Source of the DNA: an uncultured Holophagaceae bacterium | GTDB lineage: Bacteria; Acidobacteriota; Holophagae; Holophagales; Holophagaceae | Assembly (NCBI GenBank): GCA_903876615.1 | Contig: CAIRAS010000257.1 | Coordinates: 1 to 26,922, forward strand | Length of the DNA stretch: 26,922 nt | Direction: 5' to 3' | Part shown: positions 1 through 8,421 of the stretch, in pieces | Position numbering within the stretch: position 1 is the stretch's first letter | Layout of the letters: each line of letters begins with the position of its first letter | Made by a program: the position numbers and the translations under genes | The notes under the pieces: model-generated | Database searches by the model: none | What the model was told of the DNA's origin: nothing | The model's input: the letters and a program-made list of their open reading frames with translations, nothing else

Positions 1-329
1 CCCGCGCCGACGTTCACGAGCAGCTTCCAGTTCACCATGGCGCCCGCGGCCCAGTACTGGTTGTCGAGCTCGCCGTATTTCGCGCTGCCCACGTTGAGGT
101 CGCCGGTGGTCTTGTTGTGCCAGGTGGCGTTCAGCTGCAGGGCCGCGACCTTCAGGTCCAGCACATCAACGCCTCCCCGGAGACCGAAGCCAGTGGGGCT
201 GATAGCGTCGTAGCTCTTGCCGCTCAGGGCCTGGGCTTTGCCGAACTGCTTGTCGAGGAGCAGTCCGAACTCACCGGCGGAGAGAGGCAGGGTGGCCAGG
301 ATGGAAAGGAACAGCAGCTTGTTGCGCAT
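1..329 (-). CDS. Exported, probably outer-membrane protein (partial, C-terminus outside window)
   Basis: The reverse strand opens with ATG at 329 and stays open to the window edge, giving 109 residues with no stop. The N-terminus is a clear signal peptide: MRNK, then a hydrophobic run LLFLSILATLPLSA ending in a plausible signal peptidase I site before GEF. The mature part alternates polar and hydrophobic residues with aromatics (for example LQLNATWHN and NQYWAAGAMVNWKLLVN). This is the texture of an outer-membrane beta-barrel, but I recognise no family. A G-rich stretch (GGGGGTCACC) before the ATG may serve as ribosome binding site. It is divergent from the TPR gene at 438. The function is unknown and the C-terminal barrel signature cannot be checked. 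Confidence 0.7.
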   Translation of the reverse strand, partial: MRNKLLFLSILATLPLSAGEFGLLLDKQFGKAQALSGKSYDAISPTGFGLRGGVDVLDLKVAALQLNATWHNKTTGDLNVGSAKYGELDNQYWAAGAMVNWKLLVNVGA

Positions 330-356
330 GGTGACCCCCACTTGGACGAATACTGC

Positions 357-385
357 ATCATCGTCCCTGGATGCCGTCCGGTCAA
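357..385 (-). promoter_or_regulatory. Candidate sigma-70-type promoter for the exported-protein gene ending at 329
   Basis: On the reverse strand TTGACC (380-385, five of six matches to TTGACA) is followed after 17 bases by GATGAT (357-362, four of six matches to TATAAT). It lies 28 bases upstream of the ATG at 329 within the divergent intergenic region. It was predicted by eye only. Confidence 0.4.
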
Positions 386-437
386 CCACCTTTGGGTGTA
401 GGAAGCGCAAGGCCCTGCAGTTTGCTAATCTCATTCC

Positions 438-1481
438 ATGAGGGCCCACCTGCGTTTTCTGCTCCTGGATGAATTCGACCCCGATACGGGTGAGCTCGCC
501 CTCCGCCTGGCCTTCCAGCCAGGTCCCGAGCCCGGCCTTGAGCTGATCCGGCTCCGGTTGCACCTGGGGCGTCAGGGCAATGCCCTGGAGCCCCTCATTC
601 GTGAGCTGCGGACCCATGTCCAGATGCCGATGCCGCCCCTCTGGGAGAATGGCCTCAAGACCGTCATCCATGCCATCGAGGGGGAGCTGGCGGGCCCCGA
701 GGGCCGGAGCGCCTTGCGCTATCTCTGGGTGCGCACGCAGATTCTGCATCCGACGGAGGTCACCCGGTCCACCCCCAACCACTCGGTGGCCCGGCAGGTG
801 GAGATCCTCCGGGACTGGGCCCACCGGCTCGATCAGGAGGGCCAGGCGGTGCGGTCGGCGGAGCTCCTGGACCGCCTGCTGCTGCTGGCCCCCAAGGATG
901 TGACGAGCCTGGCCTACCTCACCAGCTTCTTCCGGGCCCAGGGCATGGCCGAGGAGATGGCCTCCGTGGCGGAGCGCTGGATCCGGATTGAGCCGCAGCG
1001 GGTCGAGGCCCGGCTGTGGCAGGGGGAGGCCCTGCTGAGGATGGGCCGGGCCCAGGAAGCCCGGGCTGCCTTCGAGGAGGTCCTGAAGCTCCACCCCGTG
1101 CACCTGCTGGCCCACATGGGCATTGCCCAGGCCCTGAGCCTGCTGGGCGGGAATCCCTTCCCCCACCTCGATGCCGCCCAGGAGCTGGACCCTGCGGCCA
1201 CGGCCTCCGTGCTGCGCGAGACCTTCGACTACCGGCTGCAGGCCTGTCCCCCGGGTGATCGGGAGCATGACCTGGAGGATCTCCCCGGCGTCCTTGGCGT
1301 ATCCGGGGCCGAGATTCAGGACTACCTCGACTACCTGGGCCTGCCGCAGGCGGGACCAGGCCGAACCATCCGCGAGGCCGAGCTGGCCCGCTGGGTGAGC
1401 GTCATGAACCGCTATGCCCTGCTGCCCTCGGGCCTGAACTGGTCCGCTCCCACCCCCAGGCATCTGCCAGAGCTGGTCTGA
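438..1481 (+). CDS. Tetratricopeptide-repeat protein, cytoplasmic, unknown function
   Basis: A 347-residue soluble protein without signal peptide or membrane segment. Residues about 116-240 read as consecutive TPR helix pairs. The clearest unit is around 188-221 (ARLWQGEALLRMGRAQEARA followed by AFEEVLKLHP), flanked by degenerate units at 120-152 and 155-187. The first 100 residues and the last 75 match no family I recognise. TPR proteins generally act as protein-protein scaffolds, so a partner rather than a reaction is expected. The ATG at 438 has no Shine-Dalgarno sequence within 12 bases. A TGCTAATCT element at 423-431 sits where a -10 element would place transcription start near the ATG, so a short or leaderless transcript is possible. 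purC follows on the same strand after a 144-base gap. Confidence 0.75.
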   Translation: MRAHLRFLLLDEFDPDTGELALRLAFQPGPEPGLELIRLRLHLGRQGNALEPLIRELRTHVQMPMPPLWENGLKTVIHAIEGELAGPEGRSALRYLWVRTQILHPTEVTRSTPNHSVARQVEILRDWAHRLDQEGQAVRSAELLDRLLLLAPKDVTSLAYLTSFFRAQGMAEEMASVAERWIRIEPQRVEARLWQGEALLRMGRAQEARAAFEEVLKLHPVHLLAHMGIAQALSLLGGNPFPHLDAAQELDPAATASVLRETFDYRLQACPPGDREHDLEDLPGVLGVSGAEIQDYLDYLGLPQAGPGRTIREAELARWVSVMNRYALLPSGLNWSAPTPRHLPELV

Positions 1482-1492
1482 GGGGGCTCTTG

Positions 1493-1583
1493 GCTGTCAG
1501 CTCTCAGCTGTCGGTGAAAGCGGGGCTCGGCTGGGCCTATGCTCTGTGGCCGATAGCCGATAGCCGATAGCCGACAGCTGATA
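1493..1583 (+). repeat. Heptad repeat array (GCCGATA / GCTGTCA family) with inverted arms
   Basis: Two clusters of 7-base units lie between the TPR gene and purC. 1549-1583 is GCCGATA three times, then GCCGACA and GCTGATA. 1493-1513 is GCTGTCA, GCTCTCA, GCTGTCG, which is the same family in the opposite orientation. TCAGCTGTCGG (1504-1514) and CCGACAGCTGA (1571-1581) are a perfect 11-bp inverted repeat, so the transcript could fold into a hairpin just before purC. Related heptads recur at 7674-7700. Confidence 0.85.
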
Positions 1584-1625
1584 GCCCATCCGCCCTCTGC
1601 GATGATGAACCAGCCCGGAGTTCCC

Positions 1626-2504
1626 ATGTCTGTCCTGCTGAGCACCAGCCTGCCCTTTCCCGTCTTCCGCCGGGGCAAGGTGCGGGACGTCTACGACCTG
1701 GGCAGCCGGCTGCTGATCGTGGCCACGGACCGGATCAGTGCCTTCGACTGCATCATGCCCGACGGCATCCCAGACAAGGGGCGCATCCTCACGGCCGTGG
1801 CTGCCTACTGGTTCCAGGCCACCGAGGACCTGGTGCCCAACCACTTCCGCGACCAGGCCCACTGGCCCGCCGAGGTCGAAGCCTACCGCGAGGCGCTGGC
1901 TGGCCGCGCTGTGGTCGTGGAGAAGACCCGCCCCCTGCCCGTGGAGTGCGTGGTGCGGGGCTACCTGGCGGGCAGCGGCTGGAAGGAATACCAGGCCGGC
2001 GGGGCCGTCTGCGGGGTGTCCCTGCCACCGGGTCTGAGGCTCGCGGACCGCCTGCCCGAGCCCATCTTCACGCCCGCAACCAAGGCCGAGGAAGGGCACG
2101 ACGAGAACATCACCTTCGAGCGCATGGCCGGCCTCCTCGGGAACCCCATCGCCGACCGCGTGCGGGAGCTCAGCCTGGCCCTCTACCAGCGGGGGGCCCA
2201 GCTGGCGGCGGGGCGGGGCATTCTCCTCGCGGACACCAAGTTCGAGTTCGGGCTGGATGCGGACGGGGAGCTGCTCCTCATCGACGAGGCCCTGACGCCG
2301 GATAGCAGCCGCTACTGGCTGGCGGACGGCTGGGCCCCGGGCCGGAACCCGCCCAGCCTCGACAAGCAGTTCCTGCGGGACTACCTGGAGACCCTCCCTG
2401 GCTGGGATAAGCAGCCGCCCGCCCCGCACCTGCCGGACACCATCATCGAGGGCATCCGCGCCCGCTACCTGGACCTGGCCGGGCGCTTCGGCGTCCAGCT
2501 CTGA
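1626..2504 (+). CDS. purC: Phosphoribosylaminoimidazole-succinocarboxamide synthase (SAICAR synthetase)
   Basis: This ATP-dependent ligase joins aspartate to CAIR to make SAICAR in de novo purine synthesis, in the cytoplasm. The 292-residue product is the longer form of the family and starts at its normal N-terminus (MSVLLSTSLPFPVF). Family motifs are in order: GKVRDVYD, DRISAFDCIMPDGIPDKG, VVRGYLAGSGWKEY, KAEEGHDENI, LADTKFEFG and IDEALTPDSSRYW. I chose ATG 1626 because GGAG lies at 1617-1620, five bases upstream. In-frame ATGs at 1602 and 1605 would add residues with no counterpart in the family. No other purine gene is nearby. The heptad-repeat hairpin ends 42 bases before the start and could affect its expression. 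Identification is firm. Confidence 0.96.
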   Translation: MSVLLSTSLPFPVFRRGKVRDVYDLGSRLLIVATDRISAFDCIMPDGIPDKGRILTAVAAYWFQATEDLVPNHFRDQAHWPAEVEAYREALAGRAVVVEKTRPLPVECVVRGYLAGSGWKEYQAGGAVCGVSLPPGLRLADRLPEPIFTPATKAEEGHDENITFERMAGLLGNPIADRVRELSLALYQRGAQLAAGRGILLADTKFEFGLDADGELLLIDEALTPDSSRYWLADGWAPGRNPPSLDKQFLRDYLETLPGWDKQPPAPHLPDTIIEGIRARYLDLAGRFGVQL

Positions 2505-2511
2505 GGGTCGG

Positions 2512-2525
2512 GCCGCTCCGGCGGC
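2512..2525. terminator. Short GC hairpin between convergent purC and M16-like gene
   Basis: GCCGC (2512-2516) and GCGGC (2521-2525) form a stem around a TCCG loop in the 27-base gap between two converging genes. There is no clear T-run on either side, so it is at best a weak bidirectional terminator. Confidence 0.3.
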
Positions 2526-2531
2526 TCGGGT

Positions 2532-3764
2532 TCATTTCACGGCTGGGTCTTGGGGTGCCAACTGGGCCAGGGCCTCCGGGGGACCGGCCGCCCCGGTGCG
2601 GAGCCGGGCGGGGGCCAGCCAGCTTCGCAGCCCGGCGTTGAGAGCTTCCAGGGTCAGGGCTTTCATGGGGCCTGAGGCGGCGCCTCGGCCCCGGGCCTCG
2701 GCCAGGGCGGCCGCCAGCAGGGCCTCGGGATGCAGGGAGTCCAGGCTGCGGCGCGCCAGCCAAGCGCCTCGGGCACGCTCCAGCTCGAGCTGGGTGTAGC
2801 CTCGCTGGCTCAGGGCCGCCAGGCGCGCCTGCAGGGCGGCCAGGGCCTGGGGACCAGGGGTGTCGGTGCCTGGCTCGAGGGTGGCCACCAGCCCGCAGTC
2901 CTCCAGGGTGACCCGGACCGGCGGCAGGAGGGGGTCACCCGGGACCAGCAGGTCCAGCAGGGCGAGGATCTCCGGGGCCAGTTCCGGCGGTGGGGGGGCC
3001 ACGGCCTCCAAGGTGAGGCCCAGACCGGGGCCCGGGATCCTGACCAGCGCTTCCGGGGCGGCTGGGGGCCGCGGCCCCCCTTCGCCTGCAGGCCGGGGGG
3101 GCACCGCCCAGGAACCGAGGTTGAGCAGCACCAGGCGCTTGGCTTGTTCCAGCCCCAGGTCGCCATGCAGCACCAGCACCGCCCGGTCGGGGCGGAAGAC
3201 CCGGCTCCGGAAGGCGATCAGGTCCTGCAGGGTGATGGCGCTCAGGCTGGCCTGGGTGGGCCGCGCCCCGGGAGCCACGGCCAGGGCCCGGCGCAGCCGG
3301 ACCTGGGGCGGAGCGCCCAGCCCTTCCTGGTCCCGCCAGCAGGCTGCGGCCTGACGCTTCAGCGCCGCCGGGTCGAAGACCGTTCGCAGGAGGTTCTCGG
3401 CCAGCAGGCCCAGGGCCCGGTCCTGGTCCCGGCTGCGGGCCACCACCTGCCACGCCAGGCCCGAGGGCGCGGCCTCCCGGGTGAGCAGGATGCCGGACTC
3501 CTCCAGGAGCAGGTCGAAGTCATCGGCCTTGGCCACGCCCGAACCAGACTCCTGGAACATTCGTAGCGCCAGGGCGGAGAGACCCTCGCGGCCCGCCGGG
3601 GTGTCCGCGGGCGCGAGGTCCAGCTGCAGGCGGGCGCGCACCAGAGGATGTTCGTGGTCCTCCAGATGGAAGACCCGCAGGCCGTTGGGCAGGACGAAGG
3701 GCTGGACCTTCGGCTGGGCCCCGAGGGTCAGGGTGGCCAGGAGGGTCAGCAGGAGGGCTCTCAC
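2532..3764 (-). CDS. Exported M16-family peptidase-like protein lacking the zinc motif
   Basis: 410 residues with a signal peptide ([17 protein letters not shown]). The M16 fold is recognisable from FVLPNGLRVFHLED near 23-36, GREGLSALALRMFQESGSG at 58-76, and the mid-domain FRPDRAVLVLHGDLG, which corresponds to the usual 'Y.P.n..l.i.GD' strand. Active M16 enzymes carry HxxEH where this protein has A64-L-A-L67-R68, so the zinc ligands and catalytic Glu are absent. Tandem M16 genes often pair an active with an inactive subunit, and this looks like the inactive type. It starts with GTG at 3764, overlapping the upstream M16-like gene's stop (GTGA), with GGAG five bases ahead, so the two are translationally coupled. 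Likely periplasmic. A structural or chaperone-like role is inference. Confidence 0.85.
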   Translation of the reverse strand: MRALLLTLLATLTLGAQPKVQPFVLPNGLRVFHLEDHEHPLVRARLQLDLAPADTPAGREGLSALALRMFQESGSGVAKADDFDLLLEESGILLTREAAPSGLAWQVVARSRDQDRALGLLAENLLRTVFDPAALKRQAAACWRDQEGLGAPPQVRLRRALAVAPGARPTQASLSAITLQDLIAFRSRVFRPDRAVLVLHGDLGLEQAKRLVLLNLGSWAVPPRPAGEGGPRPPAAPEALVRIPGPGLGLTLEAVAPPPPELAPEILALLDLLVPGDPLLPPVRVTLEDCGLVATLEPGTDTPGPQALAALQARLAALSQRGYTQLELERARGAWLARRSLDSLHPEALLAAALAEARGRGAASGPMKALTLEALNAGLRSWLAPARLRTGAAGPPEALAQLAPQDPAVK

Positions 3765-5419
3765 CGCTTCTCCGGGCCGAGCTGGGCGGCGAGGAGGTTC
3801 AGGGTGCGGCGGCGCTCCTCCGGGCTGAGCATGCGCAGCTGCCGGAGCCCTTCCCTGACCAGGTGCTCACGCTGGGCGAGGTCCTGGATGCGGCTGGCGG
3901 CCAGGGCGCTCAGCACCTTGGCCATCTCCACCTCGAGGGGATCGAGGCCTTCGGTGGCCGAGGGCTCCAGCAGGGCGGTGGTGCGATGGCTGGGTTTCAG
4001 CCAGGCCCGGGCCGCGGCCTGGACCCCCTCGGGAGCCAGGCGGCGGAGCCGCTGCACGTCGAGTTCCAGGAGCCGCCAGTCCCCGCCCTCGGCCCAGGCC
4101 CTGCCCAGCGCTTTGGCCAGGGAGGCGGGATCATCCAGCGTCCGCAGGTAGTCCGTCTCCAGCAGGGTGAGGGCCTTCGCCCACTCTTCCTGGGGGATGG
4201 GTTCCTGCTGCAGGCGCAGGATCTCATTCTGCAGGGCGTTCTCCAGCTCGGCCAGGCTGTGTCCCTCGGCAGGCTTCAGGTCCACCGCGAGCAGCCCCGG
4301 CAGGTGGCTTCCCGGCAGGTCCATCTGCAAGGTGACCTCCCGCGCCAGGCTCTTCTGGCGGACCAGCCGAGTCTGGAGCCGGCTGGTGCTGCCGCCACCC
4401 AGGAGCTGAGCGGCCAGGCGCAGGGGTAGGTGATCCGGGTGGCTGCGCGCGGGGAGGCGCCAGCCGGTCAGCAGCCGGGCTTCCCCCCCCAGGGCGACCT
4501 GCACCCGCCGGTCCCCGAGGTCCGCGGGGATCTCGGGCAGGAGCGCTTCTTCCGAGTCCGGGGAGGCCGGCAGGGCGCCGAAGTGCCGCTCGAGCGCGGG
4601 CAGCGCCTGCTCCAGTCCCAGGCCGCCGATCACGATGAGGGTCAGGCGGTCGGGGCTCAGGGTGCGGCGGGCGTAGGCTCGGAGGTCGGACCAGCGGAGC
4701 GCCTCCAGGGCGGACAGGTGGTCCGCGAGGTCCCGGCCGTAGGGGTGCCCCGGCAGGGCCGCCCCCCGGAGCAGCGCCATGCCCTGGACCCCCCGGCGCT
4801 GGAGCTCCGAGCTCAGGGCGGCCCGGGCACCGGAGAACCGGCTGAGCTGGAGGGTGCGGAGGCGCTGGGCCTCGGTGCGGCACCAGAACTCGAAGGCTTC
4901 CTGGGGCAGCTCGGTGGAGGCCACCAGCGCATCGGCGGTGGCCTCGGCCGCCTGGCGTCCGCCCCGGGCGGTGCAGAGATCCGCGAGGGGAGAGGTCGAG
5001 AGCTGGGTCTGGAGCCGGCTCTGGAGCGTGGCCAGGCTGGCCTCCAGTGAGGGCAGCTGCGAAGTGGCGGCGTCCCGGCGCTGGCGCAGGCGCTCCAGGC
5101 GCACCGCCTCCAGGAGTCCCTCCTCCTGCTTGAGCAGGGTGTCCAGTTCCAGCTTGGCCTTGCCGGGGTCGATATCCTCGGGCCAGGTGGCGCCGTAGAG
5201 CGCCCGGGCCAGCAGGTCCGTGGCTCCGGCAAGAGCCGTGGGTTCCTCCGCCCGCCCGCCCCGGAAGACGAGGGTGGCGTGGAAGGCCGTCAGCTCGCGC
5301 CGCTGCACGAGCAACACGCGGGTGCCGTTGCCGAGCCGCCGTTCCTGGACCTCGGACAGGCGCGGAACCTGGGCCTGCAGCGTGAGGGTGGCGATGAGGA
5401 TGGGAACCAGCGGGCGCAT
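3761..5419 (-). CDS. Exported long-form M16-family peptidase-like protein lacking the zinc motif
   Basis: 552 residues with signal peptide ([17 protein letters not shown]). It resembles the longer M16 subfamily, which has a helical insert after the first strand pair. Visible parts are [14 protein letters not shown] (28-40), then [14 protein letters not shown] (65-78) at the place of GxxHxxEHxxxxGT, and an alanine/leucine/arginine-rich helical insert (about 95-145). Next come the [13 protein letters not shown] segment (176-188), [15 protein letters not shown], and the strand [27 protein letters not shown]68, A71 and R72 replace the H, E and H of the inverted zinc motif, and the downstream zinc-binding Glu is not obvious. 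It should therefore be proteolytically inactive. It lies 13 bases after the DUF4097-like gene and overlaps the second M16-like gene by four bases, forming an operon. Confidence 0.85.
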   Translation of the reverse strand: MRPLVPILIATLTLQAQVPRLSEVQERRLGNGTRVLLVQRRELTAFHATLVFRGGRAEEPTALAGATDLLARALYGATWPEDIDPGKAKLELDTLLKQEEGLLEAVRLERLRQRRDAATSQLPSLEASLATLQSRLQTQLSTSPLADLCTARGGRQAAEATADALVASTELPQEAFEFWCRTEAQRLRTLQLSRFSGARAALSSELQRRGVQGMALLRGAALPGHPYGRDLADHLSALEALRWSDLRAYARRTLSPDRLTLIVIGGLGLEQALPALERHFGALPASPDSEEALLPEIPADLGDRRVQVALGGEARLLTGWRLPARSHPDHLPLRLAAQLLGGGSTSRLQTRLVRQKSLAREVTLQMDLPGSHLPGLLAVDLKPAEGHSLAELENALQNEILRLQQEPIPQEEWAKALTLLETDYLRTLDDPASLAKALGRAWAEGGDWRLLELDVQRLRRLAPEGVQAAARAWLKPSHRTTALLEPSATEGLDPLEVEMAKVLSALAASRIQDLAQREHLVREGLRQLRMLSPEERRRTLNLLAAQLGPEKR

Positions 5420-5432
5420 GATTCCCAGGTTA

Positions 5433-6338
5433 CTACTTCACCCGGATGCTGCCGTTGGTGGTTTCGAGGCGGATGGGCTGGGTGCGGCCAGGCACCTTCA
5501 CCCGGGCGCTGTGCTTGGTGAGCTCGACGACCTGGGCGCCCGGGACCTTGACCTCCATGGAGCCGTTGCTGTTCTCGGCCACGATGTCGCCGGTGGCTTT
5601 GCCCAGCTCCACCTCGATGCTGCCGTTGGTGGACTCCAGGCGGATGCCTTCGCCCCAGCCGTCCAGGCGATGCGCGCGGATGGAGCCGTTGGTGGTCTCC
5701 AGGTGGATGCCGCCCTCCACATCCTCGAGGACGATGCGGCCGTTGGTGGTGCTGCCCTTGATGCGGGCGGCCAGGTTCCGGGCCTCGATGGGTCCGTTCG
5801 TGGTGTCCACCTGGACCTCGCCGCGGATGCGGCTCACCAGGATGCTGCCGTTGGTGGCCTCGCAGCGCGCATAGCCCTCAAGGTTGTCGGCGGAGACGGT
5901 GCCGTTGGTGGTGCGGAAGTAGCCGATGAGCTTGCGGGGCACCTGCAGGGTCAGCTCGCAGCGCGGGCTGATGTAGACGCCGAAGCTCCAGGAAGGCTGC
6001 TGGAAGGCGGCCTCGATGTCGAGGTCCGGGCCCTTCCGCTGCACCACGAGGCTCACCCGCCGCTTCTCGCTGTCGCGGATCTGGGCGGTGAGCGCCACTT
6101 CGTCCTTGTCCCAGCCGGTGACGCGGATGGCGCCATTGCGGTTCTTCACCCAGAGCTTCGAACCCTGGGCCAGGGGCTCGGTGCGCTGCTCCGTGCGGGA
6201 ACCCGAGGGCATGTCCACGCCGATGGTGGGCGCGGGCGGTGCCGGGGGGGCCGGGGGCGGAGGTGGCGGTGGGGGCGCCTGGGCCAGCAGGACGCTTCCG
6301 GCCAGGAGCATGGGAATCCAGCAACTGGAGGCTTTCAT
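5433..6338 (-). CDS. Exported DUF4097-like putative adhesin with 18-residue TNG repeats
   Basis: 301 residues: a signal peptide (MKASSC...[11 protein letters not shown]), a proline/alanine linker (about 22-37), then a repeat domain. The motif (T/S)NG(S/x)I recurs, with NG pairs at residues 145, 163, 181, 199 and 217 (exactly 18 apart) and then at 238, 258 and 295. An early copy (NRNGAIRV) lies at 66-73. Each unit is a short strand, a turn at NG and another strand, as in a right-handed beta-helix or stacked beta-solenoid. This matches the DUF4097/putative-adhesin family, whose molecular function is not established. A GGGGAG ribosome binding site lies five bases before the ATG. It is the first gene of the operon with the two M16-like genes, suggesting a shared periplasmic or surface function. 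Confidence 0.85.
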   Translation of the reverse strand: MKASSCWIPMLLAGSVLLAQAPPPPPPPPAPPAPPAPTIGVDMPSGSRTEQRTEPLAQGSKLWVKNRNGAIRVTGWDKDEVALTAQIRDSEKRRVSLVVQRKGPDLDIEAAFQQPSWSFGVYISPRCELTLQVPRKLIGYFRTTNGTVSADNLEGYARCEATNGSILVSRIRGEVQVDTTNGPIEARNLAARIKGSTTNGRIVLEDVEGGIHLETTNGSIRAHRLDGWGEGIRLESTNGSIEVELGKATGDIVAENSNGSMEVKVPGAQVVELTKHSARVKVPGRTQPIRLETTNGSIRVK

Positions 6339-6447
6339 GACTGCTCCCCGAGAGAAAGAACCAGGGCAAGCCTGGGTAGCCTGTTCACGGTCCAGGATTC
6401 GCCAGGTTTAGTTCAAGGGGCGAAACCCATTGGGGCTGTATGCGGTT

Positions 6448-6476
6448 TTGATCGTCCGACCGGCTCACGATACCCT
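6448..6476 (+). promoter_or_regulatory. Candidate promoter for the thiolase gene
   Basis: TTGATC (6448-6453) and TACCCT (6471-6476) are separated by 17 bases and end 21 bases before the ATG at 6498. The -35 element is fair (four of six matches) and the -10 is poor (three of six). Weak prediction. Confidence 0.22.
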
Positions 6477-6497
6477 GAACCGAGCCCCGGAGCCCCC

Positions 6498-7670
6498 ATG
6501 ACTGCCTACATCCTCTCTGCCACCCGCACGGCCGTCGGCGCCTTCGGGGGCAGCCTCAAGCCGCTCAACGCCGTCCAGCTGGGGGCCCTGGCCATCACCG
6601 AGGCCCTGGTCCGGGCCGGCGTGGCCGCCGAGGCTGTGGGCGACGTGGTCATGGGCAACGTCCTGCAGGCTGGCAGCGGCCAGAATGTGGCCCGGCTCGC
6701 GGCGCTGAAGGCCGGGCTCTCCTTCGCCACCCCGGCCCACACCCCCAACCAGGTCTGCGGATCGGGGCTCAAGGCCATCTCCCTGGGTGCCCAGTCCATC
6801 CTCATGGGCGACGCGGACCTCGTGGTGGCGGGCGGCACCGAGAGCATGTCCAACGCCCCCTACGTGCTGCCCAGTGCCCGCTGGGGCGCGCGCATGGGCC
6901 ATGCCCAGCTCCTCGACAGCATGATCCAGGACGGCCTCTGGTGCGGGCATGGCGACACCCACATGGGGATCACTGCCGAGAACGTCGCCGCCAAGCACGG
7001 CATCACCCGGGAGGCCCAGGATGCCTTCGCCCTTGTCAGCCAGCAGAGGGCCGCCGCCGCCCAGGCCGCGGGCGCCTTCGACCGGGAGATCTTCACGGTC
7101 ACCCTGGCGGGCAAGAAGGGTGACGTCGCCTTTAACCGCGATGAGTACATCAAGGGCGACACCACCGCCGAGAGCCTCGCGAAGCTCCGTCCCGCCTTCC
7201 GCAAGGACGGCACGGTCACCGCCGGCAACGCCAGCGGCATCAACGACGGCGCCGCCGCCATGGTCCTGGCCTCGGAGGCCGCCGCCAAGCGCTACAAGCC
7301 CATCGCCCGCATCCTGGGGTTCGCCCAGGCCGGCGTGGATCCCGCCACCATGGGCCTCGGTCCGGTGCCTGCCATCCAGAAGCTGCTGGCCAAGACCGGC
7401 ATCAAGCTGGCCGACATCGACCTCTTCGAGCTGAACGAGGCCTTCGCGGCCCAGAGCCTGGGCGTCCTGGCCGAGCTGCCCGACCTCGACCCCGCGAAGG
7501 TCAACCTGCGTGGTGGTGCCATCGCCATCGGCCACCCCATCGGCGCCAGTGGCACGCGCATCCTCGTGTCTCTGTTGCACCTGCTCCAGGACCAGGACAA
7601 GCGCCTCGGCCTGGCCTCCCTCTGCGTCGGCGGTGGACAGGGTGTGGCACTGCTGGTGGAGCGGCTGTAG
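6498..7670 (+). CDS. Acetyl-CoA C-acyltransferase (thiolase)
   Basis: Thiolases condense two acetyl-CoA to acetoacetyl-CoA, or cleave 3-ketoacyl-CoA in beta-oxidation. The 390-residue length is typical. The catalytic set is complete: nucleophile C87 in [10 protein letters not shown], the NEAFA motif, H346 in GHPIGASG, and the acid/base C376 in CVGGGQG. The pattern is closer to biosynthetic acetoacetyl-CoA thiolase than to FadA, but sequence alone does not fix chain length. I chose ATG 6498 with GGAG five bases upstream. The frame stays open far upstream, but that stretch is antisense to the M16-like and DUF4097-like genes and is not coding. ftsE follows after 34 bases. An acyl-CoA dehydrogenase lies nearby on the other strand, so fatty-acid or PHB/butyrate metabolism is possible. 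Confidence 0.95.
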   Translation: MTAYILSATRTAVGAFGGSLKPLNAVQLGALAITEALVRAGVAAEAVGDVVMGNVLQAGSGQNVARLAALKAGLSFATPAHTPNQVCGSGLKAISLGAQSILMGDADLVVAGGTESMSNAPYVLPSARWGARMGHAQLLDSMIQDGLWCGHGDTHMGITAENVAAKHGITREAQDAFALVSQQRAAAAQAAGAFDREIFTVTLAGKKGDVAFNRDEYIKGDTTAESLAKLRPAFRKDGTVTAGNASGINDGAAAMVLASEAAAKRYKPIARILGFAQAGVDPATMGLGPVPAIQKLLAKTGIKLADIDLFELNEAFAAQSLGVLAELPDLDPAKVNLRGGAIAIGHPIGASGTRILVSLLHLLQDQDKRLGLASLCVGGGQGVALLVERL

Positions 7671-7673
7671 GTA

Positions 7674-7700
7674 GCTGTCGGCTCCCAGCTGATAGCCTAT
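7674..7700 (+). repeat. Second copy of the heptad repeat, between thiolase and ftsE
   Basis: The 34-base gap between the thiolase stop and the ftsE start is nearly filled by GCTGTCG, GCTCCCA, GCTGATA and GCCTAT. These are the same 7-base family as at 1493-1583. It occupies the position where the ftsE ribosome binding site would be expected. Confidence 0.75.
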
Positions 7701-7704
7701 TTCC

Positions 7705-8391
7705 ATGATCACCCTCACCCATGTCGGCAAGCAGTACGACCGCATCCACACCGCCTTGGTGGAGGTGAGCTTCAGCATCGACGCGGGCGAGTTCGTGTTC
7801 CTGACGGGGCCGAGCGGGGCGGGCAAGTCCACCCTGCTCAAGCTGCTCTTTCGCGAGCAGGTGCCCAGCAGCGGGGAGATCCAGGTGGCGGGGCACCGGC
7901 TGGCCTCCATGGCCGAGAAGGAGATACCCCTCCTGCGCCGCAAGCTGGGCGTGGTTTTCCAGGACTTCAAGCTGATCCGGACGCGCACCATCTTCGAGAA
8001 CGTGGCCTTCGTGCTGAAGGTGCTGGGGGTGAGTGCGGCGGAGCAGAAGCAGCGCACCTTCCGCGCCCTGAAGATGGTGGGCCTCCAGCACAAGCTCAGC
8101 AGCTTCCCCCTGCAGCTCTCCGGCGGCGAGCAGCAGCGTGTGGCCATCGCCCGGGCCCTGGTCAACGATCCCCTGGTCCTCCTGGCCGACGAGCCCACGG
8201 GCAACCTGGACCCGGACCTGGCCCAGGAGATCATGGCCCTCTTCGAGCGCATCAACGGCCAGGGCACGACGGTCATCGTGGCCACCCACGATCGCGGCCT
8301 GATCCAGCGCATGCGCAAGCGGGTCATCGGTCTGGAGCACGGCCGCATCGCCTTCGACCAGCCCGCGCCCACCAGCCTGGTCACGGTGTAG
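7705..8391 (+). CDS. ftsE: Cell-division ABC transporter ATPase FtsE (ftsX not adjacent)
   Basis: FtsE is the cytoplasmic ATPase that works with membrane protein FtsX to control peptidoglycan hydrolases at the divisome. The 228-residue product carries a complete ABC set: Walker A GPSGAGKST (35-43), Q-loop Q86 in VVFQDFKL, signature LSGGEQ (138-143), Walker B LLADEP with D162-E163, and switch H195 in ATHDR. The VVFQDFKLI Q-loop and short length are characteristic of FtsE rather than LolD or other small ABC ATPases. The family is otherwise close, so a related ATPase is the main alternative. Unusually no ftsX follows: the next gene is on the opposite strand. No Shine-Dalgarno sequence precedes the ATG, the gap being heptad repeat, so translation may depend on the upstream thiolase gene. 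Confidence 0.85.
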   Translation: MITLTHVGKQYDRIHTALVEVSFSIDAGEFVFLTGPSGAGKSTLLKLLFREQVPSSGEIQVAGHRLASMAEKEIPLLRRKLGVVFQDFKLIRTRTIFENVAFVLKVLGVSAAEQKQRTFRALKMVGLQHKLSSFPLQLSGGEQQRVAIARALVNDPLVLLADEPTGNLDPDLAQEIMALFERINGQGTTVIVATHDRGLIQRMRKRVIGLEHGRIAFDQPAPTSLVTV

Positions 8392-8421
8392 GGCGCGGGG
8401 AGGGGTTCGGCGGAGGTCTGC

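Noticed and set aside
117..401. Possible small forward genes near the left edge
   Set aside because: They are antisense to the signal-peptide-bearing exported protein at 1-329 and lack ribosome binding sites.
5220..6497. Long forward open frame continuous with the thiolase gene
   Set aside because: It is antisense to the well-supported M16-like and DUF4097-like genes. The thiolase family N-terminus and a good ribosome binding site are at 6498.
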